DNA of 64,000 bases from Beta vulgaris subsp. vulgaris (lineage: Eukaryota > Streptophyta > Magnoliopsida > Caryophyllales > Amaranthaceae): positions 7,659,056 to 7,723,055 of the forward strand of contig NC_079205.1 of the NCBI RefSeq assembly GCF_026745355.1. The letters run 5' to 3'. Shown here one piece after another: positions 25,015 through 36,562 of this stretch (positions within the stretch are counted from its first letter, which is position 1; each line of letters starts with the position of its first letter). The position numbers were made by a program, and so were the translations under genes. A model generated the notes under the pieces. The model was not told where the DNA came from, did not search any database, and worked only from the letters and a program-made list of their open reading frames with translations.

Positions 25015-26222
25015 ATTGTGTACACCGTTGAATTTCAAAAGCGTGGCTTGCCCCACACACACATTCTTTTGTTCTTATATCGTGATGACAAGTTTCCTAA
25101 TGGCAATGCAATAGATAAAATTATTTGTGCTCAGCTGCCAAACAAAGATAAAAATCAAGAGTTGTACGATGTTGTCAGAGAGTTCATGATCCATGGTCCA
25201 TGTGGTGCTTTGAACCATGATGCGCCATGTACCACGGGGAAGAAGTGCACAAAAAATTCTCAAAAAAGGTTCAATGAGAGAACAACTGTTGATGAAGATG
25301 GATATCCTGTTTACAGGAGAAGAGATAGTGGTGCAACCGTCGAAAAGAATGGCGTCACGCTCGACAATAGATTTGTCGTTCCTCATAATCCTGAGTTGTT
25401 GTGTAAGTATCGTGCCCACATTAATGTAGAATGGTGCAACCAATCTAGATCGATCAAATATTTGTTTAAGTATATCAATAAGGGGTATGATAGAGTCACG
25501 ACAATAGCGTACCGAAACCGTCAAAACTCTGAAGATCCAAAGGAAATAGATGAAATCAAAATGTATTATGATTATCGATACATATCCCCATGTGAAGCCA
25601 TGTGGAGGATTTTTGGTTTCACTATTCATTATAGAACACCAGCTGTCGAAAGGTTGAGTTTTCACTTGCCTGACGAGCAGACCTGTGCTTTACACTGATG
25701 ATGCTGATTTAGAATCCGTGCTCGAAGACCTAATATTGAGAGGACAAAATTTTTTCATGAAGGAGTGTAACAAAAGATATGCTGAAGCAAGAGAACTTGC
25801 TACGTTGAATTCCCTACGAAATTTGTATGGCAACAAGGTCCAGTGAATGGACACCTCGAAAAAAGGGATTTTGCATCGGAAGAATTTATCATGTGTCCCA
25901 GGACAGTGAAAAATTCTATTTGCGGACATTGTTAAATTTTGTGAAAGGTGCAACTGTTATGAAGACATACGCGTTGTTGATGGAGTACAATATGCAACAT
26001 TCAAAGAAGCATGTTATGCTAGAGGTTTGTTAGATGATGACAAAGAGTATATTGATGCTATAATTGAAGCTGGTTTTAGAGAATCTCAAGTATCTCCGCA
26101 ATCTTTTCTGCATGCTATTGTTTCAATGCAGTTTGACAAAACCTGAGACTATTTGGGAAAAAACTTGGCACCTTCTTTCCGACGATATTTTACATAGACA
26201 ACGTAGACTTCTCCAAGACACG
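25015..26222 (+). pseudogene. Helitron 1 Rep: HUH and two-tyrosine catalytic domain
   Basis: Begins VYTVEFQKRGLPHTHILLF, with the HUH metal-binding motif (H-T-H), followed by FMIHGPCG, YRRRDSG, VVPHNPELL, WCNQSRSIKYLFKYINKGYD and MYYDYRYISPCEAMWRIFGF, which contains the paired catalytic tyrosines of the Helitron Rep. Open from 25018 to a TGA at 25696. After that the protein continues only through frameshifts (ESVLEDLILRGQNFF; EWTPRKKGFCIGRIYHV; FYLRTLLNFVKGAT; ARGLLDDDKEYIDAIIEAGF). The HUH and tyrosine residues are preserved, so decay is mainly in the linker after the catalytic domain. A GT-AG intron of about 106 bp ends it (26223-26328). Confidence 0.92.
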
Positions 26223-26328
26223 GGTATATTTACTTTTATATCACTTTATGTAATAAATGTCTATACTAAATTATCTTACAGAAATAACTTAAATTTTTTC
26301 CTATCACACATTGTGTTCGTTTTTGCAG

Positions 26329-27955
26329 CATTACGTCTAAGTGATGAACAGTTGAAAAACTTTGCTTTGGCTGACATCGAAGCTAAGTTACAGAAAGTAT
26401 GGTAGCACCCTTCGTAAATTTACCGGAATGCCATTTCCAAATCACTTGATTGTTCAATGGTCAAAATAAGCTCATTACGGGTGAGCTTTCGTATGACCAA
26501 GAGCAATTACAAAAGGGGTTTCAAGATCTTTATGCTGGAGTGACTGATGAGCATCGTGGAATTTATAATGAGATCATTCTGCTGTATTGCGCGGTAAAGG
26601 AGTGTATTCTTTGTATATGGTTTGGAGGCACGGAAAGACATACCTGTGGAGATTATTATGTGCAGCATTAAGGCGTAAAGGGGAAATTGTTTTGCCAGTT
26701 GCATCAAAGTAGAATCGCCTCTTTGTTGCTTCCATGTGGGAGAACTGCGCACTCTAGATTTGGCCTACCTATAAATGTCGATGAGAACTCAACATGTCAT
26801 GGCATTAAGCCTGGATCGGACTTGACAGGACTACTTATGAAGATAAATCTTATCATTTGGGATGAAGCTCCCATGATGCATAAATATTGCTTTGAAGCTC
26901 TTGATAGAAGCTTAAAGGATGTTATGCAATCAATAAATCCAACAAATTGTTATATCCCATTTGGTGGTAAGGTGGTTGTGTTCGCTGGTGACTTAAGACA
27001 GATATTGCCTGTTATCCCAAAGGTAGCAGACAAGATATTGTATTTTCAGCAATCAATAGTTCTTATTTATGGGACTTTTGTCGTGTGCTTAGATTGACGC
27101 AAAATATGCATCTCAGAATAGGATCTGATAAGTCAAATCTGGAAGAAATTACGGAGTTCTCTGAGTGGATTTTGAATATTGGAGACGGCAAAGTTGGTGA
27201 ACCGAATGATGGTGAAGCCAATATAGAAATTCCTCATGAAACATTGATATACAAAGGAGATGACCCTATTTCTGCAATAGTCGATAGCACATATCCTGAT
27301 TTAGAAGATAACATCTGGGAAGCAAGTTATTTTCAAGAAAGAGCTATTCTTGCTCCAACTAATGAAATTACCGACATGGTTAATGATCGTGTTTTGTCAC
27401 GCTTACCAGGTGAAGAAAGAACGTACTTGAGTTCAGATGCGATTTCAATGGAGGAAGGGAATTTCGGAATACACGAGATGTATTCTACTGAATTTCTGAA
27501 TACGATCAAGTGTGGTGGTTTACCAGTGATGGTACTACGGAATATTGATCAGACTTCTGGGCTTTGCAATGGTACTATGCTAGTCGTGAAGCACCTTGGC
27601 AATCGAATTATTGAGGCAGTTGTTATATCTGGTAGTAATGTTGGTGATAAAGTTTTTATTCCGAGGATGACACTTACCCCATCAGATGCAACAAAGTTCC
27701 CCATAAAATTTCAAAGAAGACAATTCCCATTGGTTGTTTGTTTTGCAATGACAATCAATTACAGCCAAGGACAGTCCTTAGCGGCACGTTGGTTTATATC
27801 TCCCTCGACCAGTGTTCAGCCACGGACAATTGTATGTGGCTATTTCAAGAGTTACAAGCAAAAAGGGTTTGAAAATCTTGATATGTGATAAGGATCGTGG
27901 TAACTCATCCGTTACAACCAATGTGGTCTATAAGGAAGTTTTTCAAAATGTTTGA
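26329..27955 (+). pseudogene. Helitron 1 PIF1-like helicase domain, disrupted
   Basis: Starts LRLSDEQLKNFALADIE. The Walker A region at about 26607-26637 should read YGFGGTGKTY, but two single-base losses shift the frame on both sides, so the ATP-binding loop is destroyed. Walker B is intact (LIIWDEAPMMHKYCFEALD, about 26848), as is FGGKVVVFAGDLRQILPVIP (about 26960). The C-terminal half 27085-27888 is open (LRLTQNMHLR, ERAILAPTNEITDMVND, VLRNIDQTSGLCNGTMLVV, PLVVCFAMTINYSQGQSL), with a small deletion after CGGLP. A last frameshift hides the tail [20 protein letters not shown]; in that frame the stop is at 27953-27955. PIF1-type helicases unwind DNA during rolling-circle transposition. Confidence 0.92.
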
Positions 27956-28159
27956 ATTGTGTATATAATTGTAATTGACACCGTTTTTTATGTTTCAATA
28001 AAGAGAAAGTGTAAAAGTTTGTTCCTTTAATAATATGTTGTGTATTCGATTTGATTTCAAGTTTTATTTTCACACTCTCATTAAACAAAAATGTTATTGT
28101 CGCATTAATAATCTTTTTGTCTATAAAATAATTTATAACATAACCTAAAAATATGGCCT

Positions 28160-28190
28160 CCCGTGCATTTTTGCACGGGTTAAAAACTAG
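28160..28190 (+). other. Helitron 1 3' terminal hairpin and CTAG end
   Basis: Stem CCCGTGCA / TGCACGGG with a TTTT loop, then TTAAAAACTAG, next base T. This is the rolling-circle termination signal. Confidence 0.9.
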
Positions 28191-28645
28191 TTCCTAATTA
28201 ATTTGCTTATGTGTTAATTTTATGGAATTCACAGCCACCAGCTTGCAAAACAATATTCACTTTCATTCTAATTGCTAAAAAAGAAAAAAGAAAAAAGAAA
28301 AAAGGAAATATATTATATGTATTTGAAATTAATGCAAAAACTAAATAAAAATGGATTGCACTCCTCAGATTAAGAAATAAAAAATATAGGCAAGTTGTTA
28401 CTATGATGGTGATGTGTTAGCTCTTTGAAATTCATAGCCAAGGTTAAGCTATGCCCAACAAGTGTTCATGTAATCACGACAACATCTCGCCTTTTCAATT
28501 CAAATTTGCAACCTAATTATTATAGGAAACAAATCAATTAATATTGTATAACCACTAGACTAAGTTGTATTTATTATTATAAAATATTATATTAATAAAT
28601 GAATTTTTTTTCTTACCCGGGACATAGCCCGGGCCTAATAATTAG
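28191..28645 (+). mobile_element. 3' part of an older Helitron
   Basis: Ends with stem CCCGGG-ACATAG-CCCGGG (28618-28635), then CCTAATAATTAG and T. The final TTAG deviates from the usual CTAG. Helitron 1 seems to have inserted inside it; the matching 5' end could be 8317. A (GAAAAAA)n-like purine tract lies at about 28270-28300. Confidence 0.5.
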
Positions 28646-28917
28646 TTGAGAACTAAAAAGTCGCCTCAAATTTAACTAGCAACTTCAATTCGTTTAATAC
28701 CGGCAACAACATTACATTTTTGGATGCAAATTTTTAACTTTTTTTGGCAGGCAACAAATCAGCATCATAATACAATTAATCGTAAAAATCATCTTCAATT
28801 TAGGATTGCTCTGTGTCAAGTGTCAACCGAGTCAGTAATAAATCATGATTGATATCATTAATCCGAGTATCTGTTATTCTAGGCATTTTGCAGTATTGCA
28901 CAATCAACCATTTATTA

Positions 28918-29275
28918 CTCTCTCCGTTCCATAATATAAGCCCTGATTATGTTTTCAGGCGAGGATTAAGGTAAAGTGGAAAAAATATTTATTTTTATCG
29001 GAAAACATCTATATTGTTTTTCTTTTTAATAAAAAATAAAATTTGAACATTAATGTTGCATGGTTTAATGTGTAGAAGAGTTCAATGGGAAAAAAGATTT
29101 CATTTTATCATTAATAATGGTGTATTAGAAGCTGAAATTATAAGAACTTTATGGAAATTAAATTAGTTTCATGAGAGTATTTTTGACATAATTATTGATT
29201 TAAAATAGAAGTAAGACTTATATTTTGGCCTTTTGATAGGAATTAAAGGGGACTTATATTATGGGACGGAAGGAG
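28918..29275. mobile_element. Stowaway-like MITE
   Basis: Begins CTCTCTCCGTTCCATAATATAAG and ends CTTATATTATGGGACGGAAGGAG in part, flanked by TA on both sides. About 358 bp, non-coding. A related truncated copy may start at about 29561 (CTTCCTCTGTTCTGAATTAA). Confidence 0.75.
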
Positions 29276-29739
29276 TACTACTATACTATATATTACAAGA
29301 GATTTACTTTTTCTTTTAAAAGAACAAGAAATTTACTTTACTATACCAAAAAAATAAAACTAAAAACACTAAAGAGTGAAAAGTATTTTTCTTATTTCTT
29401 GGCTTTGTACCTCTTTCAAAAACTCAAAACAACAAAGAGGGGCCATAAGCATAAAAGTGCAATTAAAGAGAGAAACGAAAATTAATAATAATAATGGAAA
29501 GGCACCGTCTATTTAGAAGTTACAATAACAAAGGTACAATTTTTTATAAATCTTATACTTCCTCTGTTCTGAATTAAATGCAACAAATTCACTTTTATAC
29601 ATGCCGATGTATTATTTTGACCACAAATATTTATAATTACATAAAAGTAAAAATTACAAAAGTTACATTTTATGAAAGTAAGTCAGGAGAACAAATCTAA
29701 CAAGATCCTACTTTGGCCCTTTGATAGGAATTAAATGAG

Positions 29740-30190
29740 GGTGGGAAAGGGGGAGGCGCAGGATTCGATTTGACGGGGTGAGGAGGGGGAGGCGCGGTCG
29801 GAGGGTTGGGGGAGGGGAAGCGATTTTCCGGCGGGGGAAGGGGAGGCGCGGGATTCGAAGGGGAGCAGGGAGGGGGAGCGATTTTCCGGCAGGGGGAAGG
29901 GGAGGGGAGGCGCGGGATTCGAAGGGGGACGGGGAGGGGGAGCGATTTTTTCCGGCGGGGGAGGGGGAGCCACGGGATTCGAAGGGGGAAGGGGAGGGGG
30001 TGGTTGGGATGTTGTTGTTGTGGGTGGGGTGGGGATGGTGTTGTTGTGGGTCAATGGGTGGTTTTCAGTTTTTGGGTGGGTTAATGGGTGGGTTTTCAGT
30101 TTTGGATGGGTTAATGGGTGTCAGTTTTGGGTGGGTTAATGGGTGGGTTATCAATTTTTGGATGGGCTAATGGGTGGGTTAATTGGTAAA
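29740..30190. repeat. GC-rich minisatellite followed by a GGGTGGGTTAATG repeat
   Basis: 29745-30000 repeats a unit of about 55-60 bp containing GGGATTCGAAGGGG and GAGCGATTTTCCGGC three to four times. 30040-30185 repeats GGGTGGGTTAATGGGTG with TTTTCAGTTTTTG about five times. Overlapping ORFs on both strands are Gly/Arg or Pro/Ser repeats and are not counted as genes. Confidence 0.8.
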
Positions 30191-30505
30191 CTTTTTTATT
30201 TACCAATTTACCAGGTTACAGATCATTTATCCTAATTAAGGTTAATGGTGCTATAAAGCTGACTTGACTAGGAATAATCAAAAGTTAGACTTGAAATTGG
30301 AAGACCACGCAAAGGTTAACTTAATTAAAATAATTTTTCCTCAGTAATATCACAAATTAGTAACATCCTAAGTGATTAGTTTCATGATTTCGTATGTGGA
30401 AAAAAACAGTGATAATTATTAGTTAGTTATAATGTGAACTTTAGTGATGATGAATTTTGATGGTGTCATTTGTAAGACGAGTTTTTTTATAGTTATGTAA
30501 GATGA

Positions 30506-31990
30506 CACGAGTAGAAAAACGACGATTTGCGTCTCACCATCTGCGTCGCCCAATAGGACAAACGTCGCAGATGACTCATTTGCGTCGCATGCAATAAGGA
30601 ATCAACGCAAAATACGACCTATGCGCGTCGCATGAAGCCCACGTGTGACGCAAATAGTCATCTGCATCGCATCCCCCCTCACGTCTGACGCTAATGATTC
30701 TCCCTCTCTCTCGCACACTTGCACATGAATAGGTTTTATTTTACGTCGGACCTCATGGTCCATCCGACGCAGATCTGCGGCCCACCAACCAAACATTTAA
30801 ACTAAAAACTCTAGCGCCCCTTAACTCAAATCAACACTCTCTCACTCTCAAATTCTCTCACTCTCAAATGCTTAACCACGCCCCTTCTCACATTCTCTCA
30901 CTCTCAAATTCTCCATTCTTACTCTCACTCTGTGAATCATCTTCCCTTTTTTTACTCTCACTCTCACATCTTGCAAACGAACGAATCACATCATATTGGC
31001 GACTTCAGCGGACAACTTCAGCGCACGACTATATTGGCGAACGAATTTTCCGGCGAATCACATCATCTTCCGTTTTCTCTCTCGCTTTGACAGGTTTGAA
31101 TTTGTTTCACTTTTTAAATCTGATATGTTTTTTCATTTTTGGATCTGATTTTTCTATTTTAGTTTTCAAATATGAAAATTCGTTTTTCATTTTCAGATCT
31201 GAAAAATAAAAATTTAGTTCATGCAAATGAAAAATAAAAACTTTAATCCTTTCGTTTTTATTTCTATTTTTGTATCAAATTTTTTTTGTTTACTTTTTGG
31301 CATTTTTGTAGTTTATTTTCAGATTTCGAATTTTCTTTTTAACCTTCAGATCTGGAATTGGTTCTTCTCGAAGTTGTCTCCCTCGAACACATCGAAAAAC
31401 GTCGGCCGTTGCAATGTTCCTTTATTAGATTCAGTTTTAATTTTGCATTTTTTTTTACATATTTACAATGTAGTTTTTTTAGTATATATTGTATATATTT
31501 TTTTACATATGTTTGTATCTAATATCTACATATTAATGCAAAAATTCGATTGCGATTTTAAGTCATATTGTGGGAATTATTTGCTTTTGGAAACATGTCT
31601 TGATTTACCTAGATAAATAGTGAATCAAAACATGCAATACTCTGAGTTTGAGTGCAAAAAAAGTTGATTTTTTTTTTAAAAAAAATGCAAATTTCAGTAA
31701 TTTGCGTCGCACCTAGAGCCAAATGCGACGCAGATGAGCATCATTTGCATCGCATGTGGCAGTAGGTGCGACGCAAATTACTGTTGCTAACAGCTGCTGG
31801 GCATTGGCGTATCTCCCATCTGCGTCGTATGTTGGGATATGTGCAACGCAGATGATTAATCATCTGCGTCGTGTGCTTGTCTGACACAGATACTGTCTCT
31901 CTCATCTGCGTCGAGACATGTTCCGTCGAACCAAGGTCCGAGGCAAATGGTGGTCCAGGTCCGATGCAAATTGTTGGTTCTTTACTAGTG
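30506..31990. mobile_element. CACTA-type non-autonomous element (TTTGCGTCGCA family), copy 1
   Basis: Left end CACGAGTAGAAAAAC, right end GTTCTTTACTAGTG, flanked by TGA on both sides (30503-30505 and 31991-31993). Both ends carry repeats of the word TTTGCGTCGCA in both orientations (30523-30780 and 31700-31960). The middle starts with a CT-rich tract (about 30830-30965) and continues T-rich. No transposase is encoded; the ORFs at 30868-31616 have no domain. Confidence 0.85.
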
Positions 31991-32127
31991 TGAGTATAAT
32001 TAAAAAGGTTTCTTTCCTTTAAGTTTCATAAATCTCATGTACAAACACAAAAGAATAAACACTTTATGTGCTAACACATGATATTAGAGCAATTATCAAC
32101 TCTAAGAATAACAAAATAGCCAATGTA

Positions 32128-33179
32128 CACTAATGGAAAAATGAAGAAGGGCTACGCTGAAAAAGGCCTGTAGGGTTGCGCTTTTTGACAGCAGCTCTTT
32201 CAATAGCAGCCCTTCACAATTTAAGTAGGGCTGCGCTAGAAAAGCGCAGCCCTTCCTACCAAAAAAAAAAAAATTTTTTTTTTTTTGACATTTTTTACTC
32301 ATAATCTCACATTTTCTGAAATTATACAGAAGAGAAACGAAAATAAACCCAAAACAAAAAAAAGAACGAAACGAAAATGAAAAAAAGGAACAAAAACTAA
32401 TATACAGAAGAGAAGAAATAATAGATCTGAAAATACAAGAACATTAATCAAAACGAAGATGAAAATACAAGAACATTAATCAAAACAAAGAGAAGTATAC
32501 AAGAACATTAAATCAAAACAAAGAGAAGTATACAAGAACATTAATCAAAACAAAGAGAAGTATACAAGAACATTAATCAAAACAAAGAGAAGTATACAAG
32601 AACATTATAGATCTGAAAATACAAGAACTACCTCCAAACATTAACCTAATAATGTTTAAATACATAAAACAAAACCCTAATACATAATTAAGGAAAAAAA
32701 AAATTCGGAAAAACTTAAAATGCCTATTTGGAGGCTTAAACGAACTCGAATGACTTAAAAAGCCTAAACATCACGGCATAGCCGTGAGTTTGACTCGTTG
32801 GCCCGTTCCGCTTCCGAAAAGGTATCACAATAGGCAATCGGACTCCGTCTGCATGATTCGTGCAAATCATTTCAGGCTTTTTGTCGCGTTTGTCCATTTC
32901 TGGGAGTTTTTGAGAGAGAAGAAAGGATGAGAGAGAAGGAGGAAAGGGAGGAGGGTTGTGAGAGAGGAGAGAGAAGGAGGAAAATGGATGAGGGACGTGA
33001 GAGAGGAGAGAGAAGGAGGGATAATATACTGAATCCCGCTCAATATTTCAAAGCCCACGATTTTTTTATTTCAAATTTTTTTAAGAAGGGTTGCGCTTTT
33101 GTTCAAAGCGTAGCCCTACTTAGACAGAAGGGCTGCGCTTTTTACAAAAGCGCAACCCTTCCTTTTTTTTCCCCTAGTG
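32128..33179. mobile_element. CACTA-type non-autonomous element (AAGGGCTGCGC family), copy 1
   Basis: Left end CACTAATGGAAAAATG, right end CCCCTAGTG, flanked by GTA on both sides (32125-32127 and 33180-33182). Subterminal words AAGGGCTGCGC / GCGCAGCCCTT lie at 32145-32260 and 33085-33165. The interior shares its 32-bp tandem repeat and its GACTCGTTGG-containing segment with the larger copy at 45730-47091. No transposase. Confidence 0.9.
32445..32615. repeat. 32-bp tandem repeat inside the CACTA-type element
   Basis: About five units of ACAAGAACATTAATCAAAAC plus AAAGAGAAGTAT, with small differences. The same repeat, with more copies, is at about 46085-46425. Confidence 0.9.
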
Positions 33180-33990
33180 GTAAATATTTCACTTTAATAA
33201 AAGAAGCCATTTATAAAATTTTATTTGGCTAGCCTATCCCTAGCCATTCTAAAATTCATTCACACAATTCGAGATGAATAATTAAAACGAAGATCCAAGA
33301 GTACCGAAACAAGATGCTCATGTTAAGAAGGGAGGGGGTTCAAAACGACATGCATATCATATAGGTATGTATTAATCTAACCATTTTTTGTTCACTTTTA
33401 TATGTGAATATATGATATTTTTTTTTGTAATAAATACATTAGATTAAATGATTAAATTACAATTTAACTATAAATAAATTACAATAACTAATTATTACAT
33501 CAAATATTTCACGGTATAGATGGAATATCAAATATTTATATTAAAAGCTAATTATATACGAATTAGTAGGTCATTTTTTAAAAGCAATAAAAGATAATAT
33601 ATAAATAGTCTAATATATAAGTATTAGGATTCTCACCTAAATTCTTCATAAAACTTGTGCCATTTGGTGTAAACTTTCTGAGTTCACTCATGTTATTCGA
33701 ATGCATTTCCACATGTAAAAATGACAAAAAAAAGGTATTATTATTACAATGGAAAATATATTTTAAACTACAACTTACTATTTATGAATTTGTTAAATTT
33801 CATAAATAGAAAATATGATATGTATATGTATTTTGTTTGCATGGCAATATGTACATGTATTATTTATAGAAGTATTTCTTCTTATAAAATATATGATTGA
33901 TTAGCATACTTATTCGAAACCCAATCAAACATTAATGAAATACCAATTGTTTTGTTCTATATTTGCAATAATCATCTTCTCAGTCGTCTT

Positions 33991-34226
33991 GAGAATCATG
34001 TGAGAGTCCGATGGTTGGAGCTCCCACCTCCCAACCTCATGGTCGGGAGTTCGATTCTCATCAACCCCATATTTGGGGTGTTTGTGTGGATTTATGCTTC
34101 TGGGTATAAATCCCCAGTTTATAGTCTTTGGAAGTTTCCTTATGAGTTGGGATCCCCTTCTTACCCCCTACTCTAGCTCATGAGGGTTGAGCCTACTTGG
34201 GCCAGTAAATTACCGAATAAAAAAAA
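33991..34226 (+). mobile_element. tRNA-derived SINE in Helitron 2
   Basis: The head has a pol III A-box-like word (GATGGTTGGAGCTCCCACC) and a B-box-like word (GGGAGTTCGATTCTC). The tail ends in an A run. It is flanked by ATCTTCTCAGTCGTCTT (33974-33990) and ATCTTCTAAGTCATCTT (34227-34243), a 17-bp target duplication with two mismatches. SINEs have no protein and borrow LINE machinery. Confidence 0.8.
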
Positions 34227-34722
34227 ATCTTCTAAGTCATCTTTTGATGCACCGCTAGACATTTACTTCTAATAATAATCCTACCAGCATTGTTATTAAT
34301 GGTATATGATTTATATATATTTTGATATTTAATGATTATTATTTTTATTAAACGATAAAACAAAATTATATGCAAAATCTCATGCTCATATTTATATGAA
34401 TTTTAGTTTAGTGTAACAATCTGCTTCACATATCGCCAGAAATAAAAGAAAGCTCATTTTGTTAGAAAAAAAAACTCGAGGTATGAATTCTCTACTTTCA
34501 AAGTTATGATGGTATTCCATAATTATGTTCATTTATTAGTTTCGATTAACAAAAACGCAAAAATAATACGCAGTTCTATGGTTTATGGAGATATGTTGGA
34601 ATTGGCACAATCTCATAGTCAGGTTAGATATAAGAGACATGTACGTGGGTCAAAGTTCAAATATCCATAAATCAGTTACATGCAGAATTATAAACAGTAT
34701 TAATTTATTATTTATTTATCTA

Positions 34723-36387
34723 CACTAGTACAAAAAAAAGTTGATTTGCGTCCCATGATTTGCGTCGGACAGTTATAGAAACGACACATATAGGAAAATT
34801 TCGTCGTGTTCTAGTTCATGCGACGCAAATTAAATAAAAATGTGCGTCGGATCTTGCCTTCCATCTGACGCAAATTATTGACTTGCGTCGAATGGCAATA
34901 AGGTGCGTTGCAAATCACCTATTAACTATCTGTGTCGCATGTCATAAGAGGTGCATTGCAAACTCACCTTATAATATAAATTCACCCCCACTTCTTCCAT
35001 TCATCTGACCTAATTCATCAGCAACTGTTCCTCTTCTTCTCACCTACCTTCTCCCTCATCTCATCTCTCTCACCTACCTTCATCTCCCTCATGTTTCGCA
35101 TCTCATCTCTCACATTCCTTCACGCTCATCTCTCACCTTAATTACGTCATCTATCTCGTCTCCTTCCACTTGCAAATCTACGAAGGAACACCCCACCTTC
35201 CTTCATCTCGTCTCTCCTTCCACCTGCAAATCTACGAAGGGCGCCAAAAGTGAAGGCATCTCTCTCAACTCTCCGTCGCATCAAGCACTGAGCGATAATC
35301 CCTAGTTCGTCTCTCTTTCTCTCCTTCACCTAGTGAGTCTAATTCCAGATTTAATCGCTCTGCTAAAAGAAAAACCCCATCTCTTAATTTGGTAATTACC
35401 TTTCTTTCTTTTTTATTTAATTTGATTTTATTCTCTAAGTTGTTTAATTTACAATTGAATTTCTAGGTTTTTAAGTTTTGTTATAGTGCTGATTTGGGTT
35501 TTTTTTTTTTTTTTATCTGCTGAATGTAGAGAAAAGATGAATTGGAAAAACGTTTAAGAGATAGAATGCTTACTCAACAGCAACTCAATGAAATTGAAGC
35601 ATCCAGCAACGAAATTGAAGTAGCCAGCAACGAAATTGAAGCAGCGAGCAACGAAAGGACAACACTTTCCTCAGATCTAAAGGTTGCATAGTGGATGAGT
35701 TCTTATATTAGTTGAATTTTGTTTTAGTTTATATTAGTTACATTTTGTTTTTTCTGTTTCTCCTAATGTATCAAAAAAAAATCCAGAATTCCAGAGCGTT
35801 AAGTAGCGAGTAGTGCAATGAATTTATTTTTTTATTTTTTTAGTTTATTTTTCATTTTTTAGGTTTGGGTACTCCTTTATATTTTTTGTACACATAAATT
35901 CCAGAACATTAATTGATCCTTGTTTTATTTTCGGTATTGATTTCAAATTCTTGTTTTAGTTTTCATTTTTTGTATACAAAAATTCCAGTTCACTTGAATT
36001 CAACTCATTTAGTTTTCATTTTTTAGGTTTGGGTACTGATCTCAAATAAGTTTTTTAGTGGGATATGGTTTATTGATGCAAGACAGAAAAGTATGAGGTA
36101 GAGAGAATTTGCGTCGCATGCTGGGCCATATGTGACGCAAATGGTTAACATCTGCGCCGCATGTAGCTTTGTGTGCGACGCAAATGATAGACACATTGGT
36201 GCTAGCTGGGCGTCTTGTGCGTTGGACTTCAAGTTGCATGTGACGCAAATAGCTAACATCTGCGACGTATCCTCATCCGATGCATATCATGTTTCACAAA
36301 TTTGCGTCGAGACCTGTGCCGTCGGACCTAGGTCCGACGCAAATAGTGGTCCCAGGTCTGACGCAAATTGTTAGTTCTCTACTAGTG
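34723..36387. mobile_element. CACTA-type non-autonomous element (TTTGCGTCGCA family), copy 2
   Basis: Left end CACTAGTACAAAAAAAAG, right end GTTCTCTACTAGTG, flanked by CTA on both sides (34720-34722 and 36388-36390). It has the same subterminal words as the element at 30506-31990 (TTTGCGTCG, GCGACGCAAAT). The middle has a CT-rich tract (34980-35335), an intron-like T-rich stretch, and a short open segment (35530-35682) annotated separately. Confidence 0.9.
35530..35682 (+). pseudogene. Exon-like segment inside the CACTA-type element (coiled-coil-like)
   Basis: After a T-rich tract ending in GTAG, an open stretch reads RKDELEKRLRDRMLTQQQ, then an imperfect 8-residue repeat (NEIEASS, NEIEVAS, NEIEAAS), then NERTTLSSDLK, followed by GT. 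The composition (Glu/Gln/Arg, helical) suggests a coiled coil. It could be a captured host exon or a remnant of the parent transposon's own protein. The family is not recognised. Confidence 0.4.
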
Positions 36388-36562
36388 CTATATCAAATCT
36401 AAAATGTATTATTGTTTACGACTTTTATAAAGATGAAAATATTGAATCAACTACTTGTGACCAATTATCGTTCAAGATGAGTGTCTTACATAAGATAATA
36501 GTGACAACAACGTCAATGATATGGATATCGTCACAGGTTGGCATATCATTTCTACAACTTAT

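Larger units (their letters stand above)
11193..28190 (+). mobile_element. Helitron 1, autonomous type, heavily interrupted
   Basis: The 3' end is clear: an 8-bp stem CCCGTGCA with a TTTT loop (28160-28179), then TTAAAAACTAG, ending in CTAG at 28190 before T, the standard Helitron terminus. The interior encodes a Rep-helicase protein (16.9-27.95 kb). The 5' end is inferred as TCTATATATATA at 11193, after A, followed by AAAGCTAGAAAAATTGG; this part is uncertain because other elements lie between. Insertions inside: a minus-strand Helitron (14683-16605), a hAT element (18741-19332) and a LINE (19664-24504). Frameshifts and loss of the helicase nucleotide-binding motif show that it can no longer move by itself. 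Confidence 0.6.
34400..36534 (+). pseudogene. Helitron 2: N-terminal exon remnants
   Basis: Fragments similar in order to the Helitron 1 N-terminal exons: SASHIARNKRKLILLEKK (about 34428, followed by GT) and a Lys/Asn segment with LELAQSHSQ (about 34590), followed after the CACTA element at 34723-36387 by an acidic/Ser segment (about 36430-36534). Boundaries are approximate and no continuous frame exists. Confidence 0.45.

Noticed and set aside
25075..25665. 196-residue minus-strand ORF
   Set aside because: Antisense shadow of the Helitron Rep catalytic domain.
29731..30170. Three overlapping Gly/Arg or Pro-rich ORFs
   Set aside because: They follow the GC-rich minisatellite; open frames come from composition and repeat length.
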